Position numbers and translations under genes: made by a program. This document shows positions 1 to 12,735 of a DNA stretch of 64,000 bases, piece after piece. The DNA comes from Mauremys mutica (taxonomy: Eukaryota > Chordata > Testudines > Geoemydidae): positions 190,955,415 through 191,019,414 of the forward strand of contig NC_059074.1 in NCBI RefSeq assembly GCF_020497125.1. The letters run 5' to 3'. Position 1 is the stretch's first letter; each line of letters begins with the position of its first letter. The notes beneath the pieces are model-generated. The model did no database searches. It saw only the letters and a program-made list of their open reading frames with translations, and was not told the DNA's origin.

Positions 1-80
1 TGATCCAAAGCCCGATGAGGTAAATAGGACTGTTGACTTCAGTGGTTTTAGGATCAGGTTCCTAGTGAGTCTAGGCTATG
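1..80. repeat. Palindromic short element, cut by the window edge
   Basis: The sequence tgatccaaagcccgatgag is answered by ggttttaggatcaggttcct after a short spacer. This inverted arrangement recurs across the window (for example near 2660, 42400 and 53620) and marks an old short DNA element. Confidence 0.4.
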
Positions 81-260
81 AGTCTGCTTTCCCGAACTTT
101 TCACTCTTCTCTAAACAATGGTGATAGTTTAATGACACTCACTTTTGGTTTTGTTTGGAAATTTTCATCATGCAAATATGATTTTTTTCTTAGTCTCAGG
201 CTGCTTGGCAGGCAATATAATTTGTCCTAGTTTTAATGTCGAGTATTACATTTTTTATAG

Positions 261-327
261 AACTCTGGCGGTGGCCTTCTGGATAGCACCAACATTTCAT
301 AAGAAAAAAGGCACTGAAGCAAACAAG
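261..327 (+). CDS. Possible exon, low confidence
   Basis: A tttttttatag-like acceptor and a CAAG|gtaatt donor frame 67 bp that are visibly more GC-rich than their surroundings. One frame is open (one carried base pair-set, then TLAVAFWIAP through GTEANK), leaving phase 0. The other two frames contain stops. If real it could be an upstream exon of the coiled-coil gene or of a different gene; no neighbouring exon was found to confirm the phase. Confidence 0.25.
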
Positions 328-564
328 GTAATTTTATATGTTATTGAACATCCTGCTGGTTGTAGCTAAATGCCATCTGCTGAAAGGTTGCAATCACTAT
401 AGAGGAGCACTATTCTTGATTATAAAATGGCATTATGAAAAGCATTTTTCATTATAGTGAGTCACACAAAACTACATTTCAGGTGAATTAAAGTAGTTGA
501 AATAATAATGGGTATGTTGCTCCTCTGCATGCTAATAGTATAGTAGATTTACTTTTTTGTTAGC

Positions 565-720
565 TTTTTGGAGGAGGCAGAATAGTCTAGTGTTTAGAGC
601 ACCCAGCTGGGAATCAGGAATTCTGAAGTCTCTTTCTTGCTCTGCCACTGATTAGCAGTGTGAACATGTACAAGTCACTGTGCACAAATTTTCAGAAGTG
701 TCCTGTAATTTTGATTGTCC
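565..720 (+). repeat. MIR-type tRNA-derived SINE
   Basis: A tRNA-like A box region (gaatagtctagtgtttagagca) is followed by gctctgccactgattagcagtgtga and caagtcactgtgcac, the order of head and core in MIR-type SINEs. The copy is old and has no clear tail. Confidence 0.6.
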
Positions 721-2150
721 AACCTTGAACACTCAGAGTTTGTGTTTTAGAGATTCTGTTTCCAGTTGCTTAAACTAGGGCTGTATATTTTTAGCATCTA
801 TAAAAATCAGATCCCGGATGTCTAAAGCTAGGCACCCCCAAAATGAGACATTCTGAATTGCTTTTGAAAATTTTGGCATTAACATTTTGATACCTTATTA
901 TTATCTCTTTGTGAGGCTTCATTGATTAATGTTTGTAAATGCCTTGAAAACCTTGTCTATAAAATGCTGTAGAAGTGAAATATTTTGTTATTTTAGTCCT
1001 ACTATTAATAATAAAGACTACTGTACTGTATGTTTAACTTGCATGGGTAATTTTAAACTTCTGCTATAGGCAGTCATGAAAGAAAATATCATTTAAACTG
1101 CATGTATAATCAAGTTAAACAGTTTTAATAATATGCACATCATATTCATATTCCATATTTATTTTGTATTTTGGACTCTTACATTTTCATAGGGTAGTTA
1201 ATTCAATTCTGTTGATAGCTCTTGTGTTACAGTGTTAATTCTACAAGCGTTTTATTATGGCCATTAGAATTATCAATAGATTTCAGAGCACAATAATTTT
1301 AACCGTGTGCTTCCATGGTACCAATGTTGTACTATACTGCAAACAGTCTTTGATCAGTGAAGTTTTTACAGTGAACCAGAATTTTAGATCTCATTATAAA
1401 ACAATGCAATTATGTGCTGAACAAAATCAAACCTCTGGAAAAGCATCTGAAAAAGATGAAAGGCCGGAAATGCTGATCTCTCTTTTTAACGGAAATAAAA
1501 AGAGATTACCTTTGATTACAGCTCATTCTGTTTATATTAGAAGGGAACAAAGGCATATAGTGCCAGATCCTCCTCAACTTGTGTAAATTGCTGTAGCATA
1601 GTCGAAGTCATTGGGCTATGACAACTTATGTCTGCTGAGGATCTGTCCCATAAATTTCCCTAAATAGGGATGTTCACTTTGTCCTTTAAATTACTTTAAA
1701 AAAATCAGTGCCCTAATACATGTTCTTAGAGCTTTTGCATAAACCAGTAGATTGGAGCTTTCCTTCCTCTCACAACTGATATTTGAAACTGACAGATTTA
1801 TTTTCACGCGCAGTAATATTTTTCAGTATTAATATTGAGAAATGAATAAGATTGTATGGTCTTTGGGGGCAAGAAAGTTGTATTCACTGGTAAGGTGCCT
1901 TTCAGGCTTTGGAGCTATAAAATTAATGAGTGATTATTTTGTAAATGGCTGCTTCCCTGCCCAGAAGTTTACTTTAGATCGATGGACAACAGCAAGGGAT
2001 GACAACAAAGAGATTGACTGGGAAGGGCAGGACAAGGGCAGTAGGATTGTGTGCTGCCTTAGGATTGCTAGTGCATATATGTGTCTTGATAATTAAGATA
2101 TATATGATGATGTATTCTCTTTCTTAGAAATAATTTACATGAATTAAATG
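721..2150. other. AT-rich sequence without clear feature
   Basis: Apart from the weak ORF at 1380-1586 I see no exon, repeat ends or RNA gene here. It may be intron or intergenic DNA. Confidence 0.5.
1380..1586 (+). CDS. Possible exon or chance ORF, low confidence
   Basis: A frame stays open for 110 codons in AT-rich sequence from 1257. The part after the accag at 1375-1379 or the ttttacag at 1371 reads about 68 polar codons ending PDPPQLV before a TAA. No strong donor lies inside it; CTTGT|gtaaat near 1581 is the best, and it is phase 2. The peptide is hydrophilic but resembles nothing I know. It may be an exon of the gene seen downstream, a decayed coding piece, or chance. Confidence 0.2.
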   Translation, partial: NFRSHYKTMQLCAEQNQTSGKASEKDERPEMLISLFNGNKKRLPLITAHSVYIRREQRHIVPDPPQLV

Positions 2151-2159
2151 TAAGAGTGC

Positions 2160-2290
2160 GGAAAACAGACATAGGAACAGCCATACTGAATCACCAGTTC
2201 TGGTCCAACCCAGTCTAGTGTCCCTCTGTTTGATTGTGGCCAGCACTGCAGATCTAGGTCAGAATCTTGAGCCATGTTAAGACTGCTCTT
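2160..2290 (-). repeat. Old CR1 3' end fragment
   Basis: The order of words (ggaacagccatactgaatca, then ggtccaacccagtctagtgt and gtggccagcactgc) parallels the 3' region of the better CR1 copy at 44850-44920, in the same orientation. It is strongly diverged. Confidence 0.4.
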
Positions 2291-3837
2291 TGTGCCCCCT
2301 AGCATTGGTGCTGAGGATCAGGGCCTTTGTGTTTTGTTCAATGCAATGCCTCAAACAGAAACTATTTGTGAATCTGATGTTTTTACTTACAGAAAAACCA
2401 GGCTGCTATAAAATTTACGTGTGGAGTTTGGAAACTGATGTGTCAGTCTAAGTTAAGTGATATGTGATTAGTGAGAAATGCTGGATACTGTGTGCACACT
2501 TGTTGCTAAAACTTAAGCAGGGCGTGATCTTGCAAGGTGCAGAAGCCACTCATGTCTCCAAGTCCAGCGATGCCATGTAGATGTGCTCAGCAAATTGCGA
2601 GTTTGAGTGCTTGGTGAACAGGGAATGCATTACAGCTGGCACATTTTTTAAGGAAGACCCAGGGTGAAATCCTGGCCCCGTTGAAGTCAGAATGGAAGAT
2701 TTTGCAATTGATCTCAGTAGGGCTAGGATTTCACTCCAGATATTCGAATTTTTTGTTTAAACTTTCTGGGCTAAAATTCTGCCTTCAAATACACCTGCCA
2801 AAACCCTACTGAAGTACCAGAGGGTAGATTTTCGTCCATATGGCATTTAATTCCAGTACTAGTGTCATATAGGTCTGTTTTCATTTTTTAAAAAATTCTG
2901 GATGATGCCAATGGTATTATCTTACGTGCCATGAGCGAAAGGAATTGGAAAAATCACTGAAATAGTTTAACATAAAACTTATTATCTACAGTGACAGGAG
3001 AATTGTAGGTTTTAAAAATACTTATTGACTGTGTCTGTAGGTTTGAGATCACCTATAATATGCAGTTCATTTCAGTTTGGGCTTGACACCTTCCAGAGAG
3101 AAACCTCATAGCACTGAATACGGTTGCAAGGAAAAAATAACTTGATTCCTGGGACTAAAATAGAAAGGGATTAAATAACTGGAAAACTGGGGAAGCCAAA
3201 TTGCATAATTAGATTATATGTAGAATTTGTTACAAATATACACAGTATCAAATAAATTATGTCTGATTTATCGGAAATAGCAACAAAGAGTCATATTGTA
3301 TGGCGAAATAACCAGATCTAAGGCTGCATGTCCAGCCTTTCAGTATGGTGTGATAAATGTGAGATGGCTCCATTTTGAAAGGTTGTAACCTGTAACAAGA
3401 GTTTTCAGTTATTAAAGAAAAATCATAAGCGAAAAACAGTAATGAAGCTTTTATATCCGATTCTTGAATCTGTAATGATTTGTTTAGTGTATTGCCAATG
3501 TCCCACCAATATTGGAAAACCTGGTATTTTTTCCTTCCCAACTGTCTTCTACAGCATATGTAGAAAATACTGCACTGTTATCTGAAAACCTGATTCAAAT
3601 TGTTCTTCTTTAAAACTAGAAACCTCCCATATTTCTGTAGGTGGCCATTTTCCTTTCCTTATGTTTTTTCTTCTTTTTAACCAAGAGATCTCTTCTCAGC
3701 TTATTTGTTTTCTTCAAGCTCTTTGTTGCCAAATTTTGTATGCTTTTCCATATGCAAAGCCACAGCCATATACATTCAGTATGAATGGCCTTAATTTTAC
3801 ATTTAATATTACAAGAATGACAATACAACCTGTAGAC
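2291..3837. other. Mostly unique AT-rich sequence
   Basis: The only structure seen is a palindromic short element at about 2665-2745 (gaaatcctggccccgttgaa facing ctaggatttcac). No exon was supported. Confidence 0.45.
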
Positions 3838-4520
3838 GTGCGGACTCACCCCTACGGTGCCTCCTGCTGTTGACTCCTGGGAATTAGCTCACTTCCAGCC
3901 AGGAGTGCCCTCTGCAGGCTGCTGATCCACCTGTCCTCTTGGTCCCTGTGTCCCTTCCTGGACCCCGGTGCCCTTTTAACTGGGGTGCTGCCCCCTGGCA
4001 GTACCCCACCAATCTGGGTCTCCCCTCCCTGGGGAACCCCCAACCCACTATCCCAACTTTGCCTCAGTATAAGGCTTACTGCCCAGTCTTCCATCTAGCC
4101 CCCATTCACTGGGGCAGACTGCAGTATCAGCCACTTATCATAGGTAAAGGGGTTTGGACCTGCTTTGCCTCCCCTGGGCTGCCCCCTGCAACCCTCAGTA
4201 CCTCTTGGCCTTATGCTAGGCCGCAGTCTGGGGCTTTCCAGGCAGGAGTTCCCCAGCTCCTCTGCCTTTCCCCAGCCCTGCTTCACCCAGGTGCCCCATG
4301 TCTAGCTCCCTGCAGCCAGGCCCTTCTCCCTCTACAAACAGAGGGAGACTGACTGGGCTCCTGGTTCACTGCCTCTTATAGGGGCCAGCTGGGCCTGATT
4401 GGGACCTAGCCACAGCTGACCCTGCTTTCTCACAATCAGCCCAGGCTTCTTGCCCCAGCCCCAGCCCTCTCCTGGGCTGTTTTAAGCCCCGAAGGGCAGG
4501 AGCAGGTAATCACGCTGCTA
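3838..4520. repeat. GC-rich interspersed repeat, LTR-like in style
   Basis: The base composition changes sharply at both edges. The block has ctcacccctacggtgcctcc near the left and a phrase about tataaggcttactgccc inside, which I recall from many turtle loci. Open frames in it (for example 3939-4352) are low-complexity Pro/Leu readings with no protein likeness. The class is uncertain, and no target duplication was found. Confidence 0.45.
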
Positions 4521-7500
4521 TAAACCGCAAAAGTAAGATCACCATGACAGAGGGCATGAAGTACTCCTCCATAAGGCCTTGTCTTTGGAAGTCGTGGGAA
4601 AACACTGATGTAAATACCTACAGTGCCATGTCTCCATTCAAGCCATGCTGTTTGAAGTTCAGGTCAAGTACAGTTCTGTCCCATGACCACCCTGGTGCTG
4701 CATTATACCTTTGCAGTTGCACTGGCATTTGGGTACCTCTCCCTAAGTTCCCAAAATAGCTTCCTGAAGCTGTGGCTTTTGAGAGAGCTTGGAAAGCTTC
4801 AGGGAGACCCGGGGAATTGTAGGAAATGAGGTCATATTCCTGTAAGTCTCCTGGTGCCCGTGCTGTTGGCTAGTGCTTTTATCAGAATGGTGGCCAGGGT
4901 GACCAGTTAGCTCTTGCCCATTGCTCAGCAAAAAAAGGTTTCTGCTGAAGCTTCTATAAAGCAGTGAGCAGACCGCTGAGGCAGCTAAGCGGAGGCAGTG
5001 GAGGATGTTCTGGCAGTACTTGCTGAGAGCCAGAGACCAGTTCGCTGATGCAGTCATGATGCAATCGTTGTGCTTTCATTGAAATCCTAGGAGATGGCTC
5101 TCCACTGTGCTTGCAGATCAACTTCACGGGGTCTCATGTCACTTTTGTGCCTGGACTATGCTCATAGACAGGTGGGACAAAACTATTCTCAAGCAGCATT
5201 GGCCACATAACTTTGAGATGAAAAAATAGGCTTCATTTAAAGATGCAATACACAGAAAATAAGTTATAACTGGCACATGCTACATATGCCACAAAAATAA
5301 TTAACCTTCATAGAGGGAATAGCCTCATTTCCCATTGTTTATTTTTATGTTCTCAAGTAGGAGAAACGTCTGCACTCTTCTCTACTTTTTGGGTCCTACT
5401 TAACTGAAAAATCTAGTTGCATATGTATAACCCTCTACAAAACACATAAATCCTCAGTCTGGCTTTGTTGGGATTTGAAATAGGCTCAACAGGATCAACC
5501 AACTACCACATTAATGTGCTGAGTCTGTTCTCTGGCAGCTACAAATGAATTTGATAACATGAAAAATTCCTGTGTGGAAAAATGGAAAGCTGATCTCCAA
5601 ATAAAATCCTCTCTGGGTTAAGAAATCCCCTTGCACTATGGAATATTATTCAACATGAGACAAGGGCAAAGGACAAACTAAAACACTCAGTAATACATTT
5701 CTCAACCTGAAAACATGTTTCATGAGATTAAATTTTAGCACAAACACAAGCTGACTCCTGCAGTCTTCACACAGTCAAAACTCCCAATAGGAGTTGCATG
5801 CATGTAAAGGGTGCATGATAGTCCTATTTGTGGTACTAAATCTGTATTTTTAGATAACAGTTTCCATTACAAAATTAAATCATGATAAGTTTTTCCAGGC
5901 GTGGGAATTTGTTTATAATGGGGCAAATCCAGCTGTTTATATGTAAACATGACCCAATTTTAATGAGAATTTTTCTTGAGTAAGGACTGCAGGTGAAATT
6001 GACAGTTCTAAGGCGCGAGTGGAACTGAAGTGGGGCATACAGCTTTTACTGGCCCTTTCCAGAGGGCTGAGTTTCACACTGTATAATTTGGACCAGTATA
6101 ATCAGTCTTTTGAATATCTGAGATGAACCCAATACATTTTCTAACATTCCTGGGATAAAATAATTTCTGTTGTGATATGCTGAAAACACTGGGCTAGATT
6201 CACAGGCTGCTTATGCCAATGTAAATGACGGTAGAATTCCCTTGGGATGGAAACTTCACCAGGGGACTGAGTTTCATTTGTTTTGCTGTAATGCAACTCT
6301 TGGGGCATGGCATAGCAGCAGGGACTGATACAACACAGAAAGCGGATGGCATTGCCAGGAAAGGGATACATAGCATGCCAGGAGAGTCAGCTAATGCAGC
6401 AGCTTTCTAGAGAAGATGTCAGCAATAAAGTGTCTATAAGGGACCAGTGCACAATGAAATTGTTACTCTGGCAGAAACCTGACAGAGGGCAGAGGTAGAA
6501 ACATTAATTTCCCTCTAAAGAAGGTTGAACATCATTCAGGTATAATGGGTTTAGCTGGCACAGGCAAGTGTGATTATATCTTCCTTTGCCAGCTTAGCCA
6601 AATTTGTCTATATTGGGTATTTACTATAGTTCCAGGATGCAATAGGAATAGCTCACTAGGGAAGTTTCCTTAAGTCCAATGTAAGTAAAGTTTAAGTTTT
6701 CTCTACTGTCATACAATCAGAAATGCTGTGTAAGAGGATACTTGCACCACCTGTATCTCCTATAATTATCCTGAACCCAACACTAGATTTTGTGCCCCTT
6801 TTTTAAAAAGACATACTGCTAAATAGATTTAAAGTATGTTGCCTTTAGAACAATAAGTGAGCAGCACTATAGCACTAATGAAACACCAGGCGCTTGGCAG
6901 ATCTCTGTCAGCTGAGAGAAATAACAAAAGCAGTAGGATAAGAACAGACTAATTTATTCTACTCTTTTATGTGCAGCATACTGACTTGCAAATTCCACAG
7001 TGTCAGGAGAAAAGTCTGTTTTAAAGTCTGTTTCATGTGCTATAAATTACCTGAGGGAGAGTCTGAATCTTTAAAGGGAATTTAGATAAATTTCTCTTAT
7101 TTAAAAAAAATGCAGTATAGTAAAAAACATATTCTCAAATGTTCATGCTAATTTTATATATAAAAATAGACATTAAGCTATGGATATCATAACTAGACTT
7201 CTGCATTCCGATTGCCAGCCTTTTGGTCAGTTTATAGAACTTGGCAGTCTGCAGTCAGAGAGGAGCCAAACATTTTGTTATGGCTTTGGGAAAGGGTGAG
7301 AAAGTAAAGAAGAGAAGAAAAAGATTTATGAAGTCTTTGTTGAGCTGTATGATGATTAGACTCATCTTACAAACCTCAGGGCTAGATCCTGGGATCTGGC
7401 AGAGCTATGCTCAGAACCAACGTAGGACTGGAGGGGGAAGGTGTGAAAAGTTGGCTCTCAGACACCTTTCTGCTCTTTCAATCCTGGGACTGGTGTTGAG

Positions 7501-7830
7501 ACTGTTTCAGTCCTATGCTGTAATTTATCAGAGCTTGAGGGCAGCCAATAGTAATTGTTCCACACCCCTGACAGGTCCTCAATGCCAGAGGGCCAGATGA
7601 CACTGGCTATGCCAGTTTTATGCTTGCTGGAGATTCCCCTACACCAGAAGAGTCTTCAGTTGCCACATTAGGGCAACTTTGCAGCTACTTTGCACTATCT
7701 GAATAGTAGAGCAAAAAAACGTCTGGAAGAGAGGCTGAGGACCTGACCCAACTTGTTTGCATAGTGAAGGGAGTTGAAATTCCTGAATTTTGTCTTTGTT
7801 TTGTTTTGAAAGATCCATCTTTAGGATGAG
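4521..7830. other. No gene recognised
   Basis: This is AT-rich sequence with short chance ORFs only. I found no convincing exon, element ends or RNA gene. Confidence 0.45.
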
Positions 7831-7835
7831 TATGC

Positions 7836-8065
7836 TTCAGGCTTGTCTATGCACAAACTTGCAGTGATTTAATTTATCAGTTTAGTTACACTGGTGCAAA
7901 ACTGTGTGGACACACAAATCTGTTTTAAAACTAGTTATATCTGTTTAGCTTGCACCTGTAAATTGTAATTCAGATTTAAATCGCTTAAAGTATCGACACA
8001 CAAAACTGCACCAATTTAACTAAATTTGTTTAAAATCCCACCAGTCAACTGTGTGTTTAGACCAG
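7836..8065. mobile_element. Palindromic short DNA element
   Basis: The left side ggcttgtctatgcacaaact is mirrored by actgtgtgtttagaccagca on the right, and the interior also folds back (gtgatttaattta against taaatttgttt). No coding content. Confidence 0.5.
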
Positions 8066-8145
8066 CAAAGTAGGAATCAAAGTATCTTTATTAATAACCA
8101 AGGCATTTTTACATAGATAAGTAACAATACACAGTGTGTTAATTC

Positions 8146-10590
8146 TTCTTCTTCGAGTGTTTTGCTCGTGTCCATTCCATGATAGTTATGTGCACGCCGC
8201 ATGCACAGTTGCTGGAGATTTTTCCCTCAGTGGTATCTGTAGTACTGGCTCAGGTGCCCTCTTGAGCCGTGTGCATATGTGCCAGTATCAGGGGGGTCAA
8301 CCGGCCTCACACCCTCTCAGTTCCTTCTTACTGCCCAACCAGGACGATTGTGGGAACGGTGGTTCTTGCTGTGGCTTCTTGATGGTTCTTTCTCAGTGGT
8401 TGGACTTTCTCTGTTCATATTCAGTATAGTTTCCAGAGTTAGTGTATATAGTAGTGTTAATGATTGTCCCTATCATCAAGGGACTTTTTGCCCCAGGGGT
8501 TGGGCATGCCCTGGGCTTCAAGCCGTGTGCCTCTTGTGGCAAGCCAATGCCAGTTAGTGACCCACACACTAGGTGTCTAAAGTGTTTGGGGGAAGTCTCA
8601 TGTTAAAGAGAAGTGCTAGATCTGCAGGGACTTCAAACCCCATACCAGAAAGGACAGGGATATTCGGCTGAAAGCCATTCTTATGGAGGTGGCCATCAGA
8701 CCAGTCTTGGAGCTGAGCCACTCCAAATTGGTGCTAAGTACTTTGGCATCCATTTGGAGTGCTCCCCTGGCACCGTGTTCTTCCTGGCACTGTTCTCCAT
8801 CTCCAGTGCCGAACAAGAAACATAAGAAACAGTGCATTGACAGAGGATGTTCTCCAGTGATGAAGAGAGACAAGTGGGGAGGGACTGGTGTAGTGAGACC
8901 CATGTCGGACCAGTTGTCCTCCCCAGAGCCACTGATGGCACTGCAGACTCCTGCTAGAGCGCCGACTCTGGTACGGGACCACCACCAACTCCCGGGAGCA
9001 GCTGTGGGGCCAGACATTTGCTGATCCTCTTGACACTGGAGGCCTTTTAGGTGGTGTCCCTCCTGATCTTGCTGACCCCTCAAGGACTCCCGCTGGCTAA
9101 GGTGACTGGGGTCAGAAGGGAACAAGGTCCAGCAAGCTCCATCCTGGTAGTGACCATGGCGGCACCATCCAGAGGCAAGTCCTCCATGCTAGTAATGCAC
9201 CATCTTGATACTGGTCCCCAATCTCTCGGTACCGCCTGGTGGCAGAAGTAGGTACTGCACCATCATGGTCTCCAAGGGAAGAATCTTCTTCGGAGTCATG
9301 AGGGGAAATCCTTCACTCCATCAAAGACCTACCAGTACCCAGCATCTGGGCCTCCAAACTTTGATACTGGCCTTCTTGCCGTCGCCTGGCCACTGGGCCA
9401 CTGGCCGATGCAGTGGCAGTACTGGAACCCTTGGGGTTTCTCCCAGTACTGGGACCCCCTTCCCAACCACTCATACTCAGTGGTATCAGGTAGGTGGGTT
9501 ACTGCCTCTTCCCATCTGGCGCTGGACTCCAACTTCTGCTGACGTCCAGGAGATGGTCACAATGGACATAGTGATAGCAGAGGAGAGGAGGGATTCCCTC
9601 TTCCATCATTGGCCTCCTCCTTCTGGATGAGGCAGTTGCAGGCCCTAGTACCCTGCTCCCTCAAGACAACTTCAGGGCCTATCAGGACCTCCTGAAAAGG
9701 GTCATGGCAAACTTGGGTCTGGAAGCTGCTGACTCCTCCAGAGTGGCCTTACTTATAAACAAAGCAATGTTGGATCACGTTAAGACACTGTGGCAGACCC
9801 CTTCTTTTCTTCCTCAAAGAGGGAGAGAAGAAATACTGTGTCCCAGCAAGCGGGTTTGACTACCTTTACTTTACTCGCACCCTCAGGGATCCTGGGTAGT
9901 GTGTGTGGCAAATGAGCGGGAGAGACAGGGACAGTTGAGTGCTACCCCAAAAATAAAGAAGCTAAAAGATTGGAACTTTTTGGATTGAAAGTTTATTTGA
10001 CGGGCAGTCTCCAACTATGTATCTCCAGCCAGCTGGCTTTCCTGGAGGAGATGTGATTTTAATCTGTGGGACTTGCTGTGCAAATTTAAAGTCTCCCTCC
10101 CACAGGAATTGAGGCAGGAATTTGCGGGCATCTTAGGGATTACAAGACTGTGGCCAGGACCTCCCTTCAGGTGGCTCTGGACGCGGCCAACTCAGCAGCC
10201 AGGACCATGGCATCAGCAGTCACCATGAGGTGCTGTTCATGGCTTCAATCATCTGGCCTTCCTCATGAGGTTCAGCAGTCCATCCAGGACCTTCCCTTTG
10301 AAGGCTCCTTACTATTTTCTGAGCAGATGGACTTGAAGGACTTGAGGGCCACCCTTCGTTCCTTAGGCCTTTACATGCTGCCAGCCTCCAGGAAGCACAT
10401 CAGACTCTAGCAGCCTCCCAGGTTTGTGGCACCTCCCAGGCAGGAGCCCTACAAAATAAAGGGAAACGGTTACAAACGACAACAACCCCTCTCTTCTACC
10501 TCAGTCTACCAGTTGGGCTCTCATAGATATTTCAGTGGGGCCACACAGGCCTTTTGAAGGTACGCCTGAAGGCATTATACCAGTCTCAGC
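8146..10590 (+). mobile_element. DIRS-type retroelement relic, 5' and gag-like part
   Basis: The left edge (ttcttcttcgagtg, then tccattccatgatagt) matches the start of turtle DIRS elements as I know them. Further in, broken frames spell gag-like fragments: around 9590-9780 DEAVAGPSTLL..., and at 10150-10410 a readable stretch with ALDAANSAARTMASAV, QDLPFEGSLLFSEQ and LRATLRSLGLY. Stops and frame changes are frequent, so no product is possible. The reverse transcriptase and tyrosine recombinase parts are absent, and a hAT fragment begins directly at the right edge. Class assignment rests on remembered family sequences. Confidence 0.65.
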
Positions 10591-10591
10591 T

Positions 10592-11155
10592 CCGGATCCG
10601 GATTAATCACAGTTATAATCGCATTGTTAAACAATAGAATACCAATTGACATTAAATATTTTGGATGTTTTTCTACATTTTCATATATATTGTATTCTGT
10701 GTTGTAATTGAAATCAAAGTGTATATTATTTTTATTACAAATATTTGCACTGTAAAATGATAAACAAAAGAAATAGTATTTTTCAGTTTGCCTCATACAA
10801 GTACTGTAGTGCAATCTCTTTGTCGTGAAAGTACAACTCACAAATGTAGATTTTTTTTTTGTTACATAACTGGACTAAAAAAAAACAACCTGTAAAAACT
10901 TCAGAGCCTAGAAGTCCATTCAGTCCTACTTCTTGTTCAGCCAATAGCTAAGACAAACAAGTTTGTTTACATTTACAGGAGACAATGATGCCCTCTTCTT
11001 ATTTACAGTGTCACCAGAAAGTGAGAACAGGCATTTGCATGGCACTTTTGTAGCTGGCATTGCAAGGTATTTACGTGCCAGATATGCTAAACATTCGTAT
11101 GCCCCTTCATGCTTTGGCCACCATTCCAGAGGACATGCTTTCATGCTGATGACGC
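10592..11155 (-). mobile_element. hAT transposon fragment, minus strand
   Basis: The end-proximal sequence gattaatcacagttataatc starts the piece. On the minus strand, 10926-11144 reads the hAT C-terminal dimerisation region (LEWWPKHEGAYECLAYLARK, then PCKCLFSLSGD and NVNKLVCLSYWLNKK). Only this last part of the transposase is present. It abuts, head to head, a second and longer copy on the plus strand. Confidence 0.75.
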
Positions 11156-12735
11156 TTGTTAAAAAAATAATGTGTTAATTAAATTTGTGACTGAACTCCT
11201 TGGGGGAGAATTGTATGTCCCCTGTTCTGTTTTATCCGCATTCTGCCATATATTTCATGTTATCAGTAGTCTCGGATAATGACCCCAGCACATGATGTTC
11301 ATTTTAAGAACACTTTCACTGCAGATTTCACAAAACGCAAAGAAGGTACCAATGTGAGATTTCTAAAGATAGCTACAGCACTAGCCAAGTTTTAAGAATC
11401 TGAAGTGCCTTCCAAAATCTGAGAGGGATGAGGTGTGGAGTATGCTTTCAGAAGTCTTAAAAGAGCAACACTCCGATGCGGAAAGTACAAAACCCAACCA
11501 CCAAAAAAGAAAATCAACCTTCTGCTGGTGGCATCTGACTCAGATAATGAAAATGAACATGCGTCAGTCTGAGTTGCTTTGGATTGTTATCGAGCAGAAC
11601 CCGTTATCAGCATGGACGCATGTCCCCTGGAATAGTGGTTGAAGTGGTTGAAGCATGAAGGGACATATGAATCTTTAGCACATCTGGCACGTAAATATCT
11701 TGCGACGCCGGCTACAACCATGCCATGCGAACGCTTGTTCTCACTTTCAGGTGACATTGTAAACAAAAGCAGCATTATCTCCTGAAATGTAAACAAACTT
11801 GTCTGTCTGAGTGATTGGCTGAACAAGAAGCAGGACTGAGCGGACAGGCTCTAAAATTTTACATTGTTTTATTTTTGAATGCAGGTTATTTTGTACATAA
11901 TTCTACATTTGAAAGTTCAACTTTCATGATAAAGAGATTGCATTACAGTACTTGTATTAGGTGAATTGAAAAATACTATTTCTTTTGGGGTTTTTTACAG
12001 TGCAAATACTTGTGTCACAGAGTTTGGGGGATACAAGCCCTGCATCCCCGGCTTCCTGCGATTCACCATGACTCTCAGCCAGCCAGTAAAACAAGGTTTA
12101 TTTAGACGACAGGAACACAGTCCAAAACAGGTCTTGCAGGTACAGACCACAGGACCCCCTTAGTTAGGTCCATCTTGGGGGGCCCCAGGGAGGCCAGAGC
12201 CCCATCTGGGCTACCCTCCATTTTCCCAGCCAGCTCCAAACTGAGACTCTCCAGCCCCTCCTCTCTGGCGTTTGTCTCTTTCCCGGGCCAGGAGGTCACC
12301 TGATCTTTTTGTTCTCCAATACCTTTAGTTGGCACCTTTTTAGAGGAGGGGCCCAGGCTATTAGTTGCCAGGAGACAGAGTGTCGGCCATTCTCTGTGCA
12401 GACAGTATCACAGGGGCCTTGTGGGCGCTGCAACAATCATAAACCCTGATCCCCCCCACCTAGATACCTAAGAAATGCATATGGGGAAACTGAGGCATCC
12501 ACACAGTATTCAGAGAAAACATTAAGAACATTCCCACTTCGTCACAACTTGTAATAAAAAATAAATATAAAGTGAGCACTGTACACTATGTATTCTGTGT
12601 TGTAATTGAAATCAATATATTTGAAAATGTAAAATATTTAAATGGTATTCTATTATTGTTTAACAGTGAAATTAATCACAATTAATTTTTTTAATTGTAT
12701 GATTAATCATGATTAATTTTTTTAATTGCTTGACA
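11156..12735 (+). mobile_element. hAT transposon fragment, plus strand, split by a solo LTR
   Basis: The plus strand carries decayed transposase sequence, including the dimerisation region at about 11600-11845 (HEGTYESLAHLARKYLAT and NVNKLVCLSDWLNKK) with in-frame stops and a small duplication of a ggttgaagt word. The 3' non-coding tail continues at 12552 after an inserted LTR and ends with attaatttttttaattgctt and gacagtcct at 12735, the terminal motif mirrored near 10592. Confidence 0.72.
12013..12546 (-). mobile_element. Solo LTR inserted in the hAT copy
   Basis: On the plus strand the piece starts TGTCACAG and ends CGTCACA, and it is flanked by ACTTG on both sides (12008-12012 and 12547-12551). 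A 5-bp duplication with TG...CA ends is the signature of LTR-element integration. The reverse strand starts TGTGACGAAGTGGGAATG, the same start as the element at 29455. No coding sequence is present. It is probably an old retroviral or Gypsy-type LTR left after recombination. Confidence 0.75.

Noticed and set aside
3939..4352. 137-codon ORF
   Set aside because: Pro/Leu-rich reading of a GC-rich interspersed repeat with no family likeness.
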